Assembly (NCBI RefSeq): GCF_027158205.1
Contig: NZ_JAPVLU010000004.1
Span: 22,859-86,858 of the forward strand
DNA: 64,000 bases
Reading direction: 5' to 3'
DNA from: Streptomyces sp. H39-S7
GTDB taxonomy: Bacteria; Actinomycetota; Actinomycetes; Streptomycetales; Streptomycetaceae
A program made the position numbers and the translations under genes. Positions 63,000 through 64,000 of the stretch are shown here, piece after piece (within the stretch, counting starts at the first letter, position 1; every line of letters starts with the position of its first letter). The notes beneath the pieces are model-generated. The model saw only the letters and a list, made by a program, of their open reading frames with translations. It had not been told where the DNA came from and searched no databases.

Positions 63000-63243
63000 C
63001 CGTCATAGGTGCGTGACCCCGCGGAGCGGGCGGGGACGTCCCGCGGCGTGACCGGATTGTGGACGACCCCTTCCGCTGAGCGGTACTCCCTCGCTACCGT
63101 GCCCGTCACGCACGCGCCGTGGCAGAGCAGCCGCGGAGCGCAGCCGGTACCACCGCGACCGGCGGCCTCTCCGCGCGCTGCCGCGGGACCGGCAGTGCGT
63201 ACCGCCGTGAGATGAGCCGCCACTCATATGAGGAGGGGGCGTC
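63000..63243 (+). promoter_or_regulatory. Promoter region of the IclR regulator with a 10-bp palindrome
   Basis: No gene is seen between the paralog 2 terminator and the regulator. The perfect palindrome CTCATATGAG at 63223-63232 overlaps the ribosome site GAGGAGG and could be an autoregulatory site. Confidence 0.45.
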
Positions 63244-63915
63244 GTGACCGCGGAGACATCTCAGACGCTCGACAGAGGACTGCGGGTCCTCAAGCTATTG
63301 GCCGACACCGACCACGGGCTCACCGTTACCGAGCTCGCCACCAAGCTGGGGGTCAACCGCACCGTCGTCTACCGCCTGCTGGCCACCCTGGAGCAGCACG
63401 CGCTGGTACGGCGTGACCTCGGCGGGCGGGCCCGCGTCGGGCTCGGCGTGCTGGGGCTCGCCCACCAGGTGCACCCCCTCCTGCGGGAGGCGGCGCTGCC
63501 GGCCCTGAGGTCACTCGCCGAGGACATCGGGGCCACCGCGCACCTGACCCTCGTCGACGGCACCGAGGCGCTGGCCGTGGCGGTGGTCGAACCGACCTGG
63601 ACCGACTACCACGTCGCCTACCGCACCGGTTTCCGGCATCCGCTGGACCGGGGCGCGGCGGGCCGGGCCATCCTGGCCGGCCGCGGCGTCCTGCCGCACG
63701 CGCCCGGGCAGGAGGCGAGCGGCACCGAGCCGGTCCGCTACGTCCTCACCCACGGCGAACTCGAGGCCGGCGCCAGCGGCGCCGCCGCCCCGCTCATCGG
63801 GGTGACCGGGATAGAGGGCAGCGTGGGCGTGGTGATGCTCGCCGAGGCGGTGCCCGAACGGGTGGGACCCAGGGTGGTGGAGGCGGCCACGGAGGTCGCC
63901 GACGCCCTGCGCTAG
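63244..63915 (+). CDS. IclR family transcriptional regulator
   Basis: A 223-residue regulator. The N-terminal winged helix (QTLDRGLRVLKLLADTDHGLTVTELATKLGVNRTVVYRLLATLEQHALVRRD) is typical IclR. The effector domain is shorter than usual (normal total ~250) but complete at its end (GIEGSVGVVMLAEAVPERVGPRVVEAA). The GTG at 63244 follows a strong GAGGAGGGGG. The regulated genes are outside the window to the right or unknown; no catabolic gene is adjacent. Confidence 0.9.
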   Translation: MTAETSQTLDRGLRVLKLLADTDHGLTVTELATKLGVNRTVVYRLLATLEQHALVRRDLGGRARVGLGVLGLAHQVHPLLREAALPALRSLAEDIGATAHLTLVDGTEALAVAVVEPTWTDYHVAYRTGFRHPLDRGAAGRAILAGRGVLPHAPGQEASGTEPVRYVLTHGELEAGASGAAAPLIGVTGIEGSVGVVMLAEAVPERVGPRVVEAATEVADALR

Positions 63916-63940
63916 GGCACGGAGCCGGTGATCGGCGGGC

Positions 63941-63963
63941 GGGGCACCCGGCCGGGGTGCCCC
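63941..63963 (+). terminator. Terminator after the IclR gene
   Basis: GGGGCACC pairs with GGTGCCCC around a short GC loop, 25 bp after the stop. It runs into the homopolymer. Confidence 0.5.
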
Positions 63964-64000
63964 CCCCCCCCCCCCCCGGCCCCCCCCCCCCCCCCCCCCC
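63960..64000. repeat. C homopolymer at the window end
   Basis: About 40 bases that are all C apart from one GG. Runs of this kind are not expected even in a 72 percent GC genome and are typical of an assembly or contig-end artefact. Confidence 0.85.

Overview
The window is 64 kb of very GC-rich actinobacterial chromosome. It contains pkaA-pkaB-prfB-ftsEX-smpB-ssrA, narK-nnaR, helD, an NAD malic enzyme, a short HU protein, murA, yqgE and a GH20 hexosaminidase. GTG and TTG starts are common and nearly every convergent junction carries a strong GC hairpin. From memory, this gene order is the conserved core order of Streptomyces (the S. coelicolor SCO2999 to SCO294x stretch), so the host is a Streptomyces or close Streptomycetaceae relative. 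The left edge cuts a large NAD-glutamate dehydrogenase. The right edge runs into a C homopolymer that is probably an assembly artefact.

Layout. 1-3.9 kb: 3' part of NAD-glutamate dehydrogenase. 3.9-13.1 kb (minus strand): a membrane Ser/Thr kinase, then a cell-wall glycopolymer cluster with two methyltransferases and two large GT2/CDP-glycerol-type polymerases. 13.3-16.9 kb (minus): a sugar ABC importer (binding lipoprotein and two permeases) with no ATPase. 17.1-20.2 kb (minus): an orphan FHA/FtsK-SpoIIIE ATPase. 20.7-26 kb (plus): kinases PkaA and PkaB and release factor 2. 26.3-29 kb: a sortase-type LAKTG surface protein, then an apparently inserted module (HTH/PLD-like regulator, Nudix hydrolase, divergent 65-aa ORF, remnant of a GHKL ATP-binding gene) and a zinc-ribbon membrane microprotein. 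29.3-33.3 kb (plus): ftsE, ftsX, an S41 protease, smpB and tmRNA. 33.3-35.8 kb: divergent MFS exporter and LysR regulator. 35.9-38.8 kb: nitrate/nitrite transporter NarK and the HemD-like regulator NnaR. 38.8-48.8 kb: CGNR regulator, HelD, malic enzyme, HU, MurA, YqgE, a DUF3039 protein and a cytoplasmic GH20. 49-53.7 kb: a three-gene molybdenum hydroxylase operon with a divergent active site, then tRNA-Cys. 54-58 kb: an MFS exporter, an RHH/Doc toxin-antitoxin pair behind a perfect operator, and a DEAD/H helicase. 58-64 kb: three secreted proteins (two are multi-domain paralogs) and an IclR regulator.

Themes. Much of the window serves the cell surface and division: glycopolymer polymerases, MurA, FtsEX, a sortase substrate, transmembrane kinases and secreted Ig-like proteins. 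Translation quality control is represented by prfB, smpB and ssrA, and nitrogen metabolism by glutamate dehydrogenase, NarK and NnaR. The least conventional items are the xanthine-dehydrogenase-like enzyme lacking the catalytic Glu, the secreted paralog pair with a shared promoter, the XRE/PLD-Nudix insertion with CGTCCC repeats, the Doc operator that spans stop codon to start codon, and a tandem-repeat element between hup and murA.
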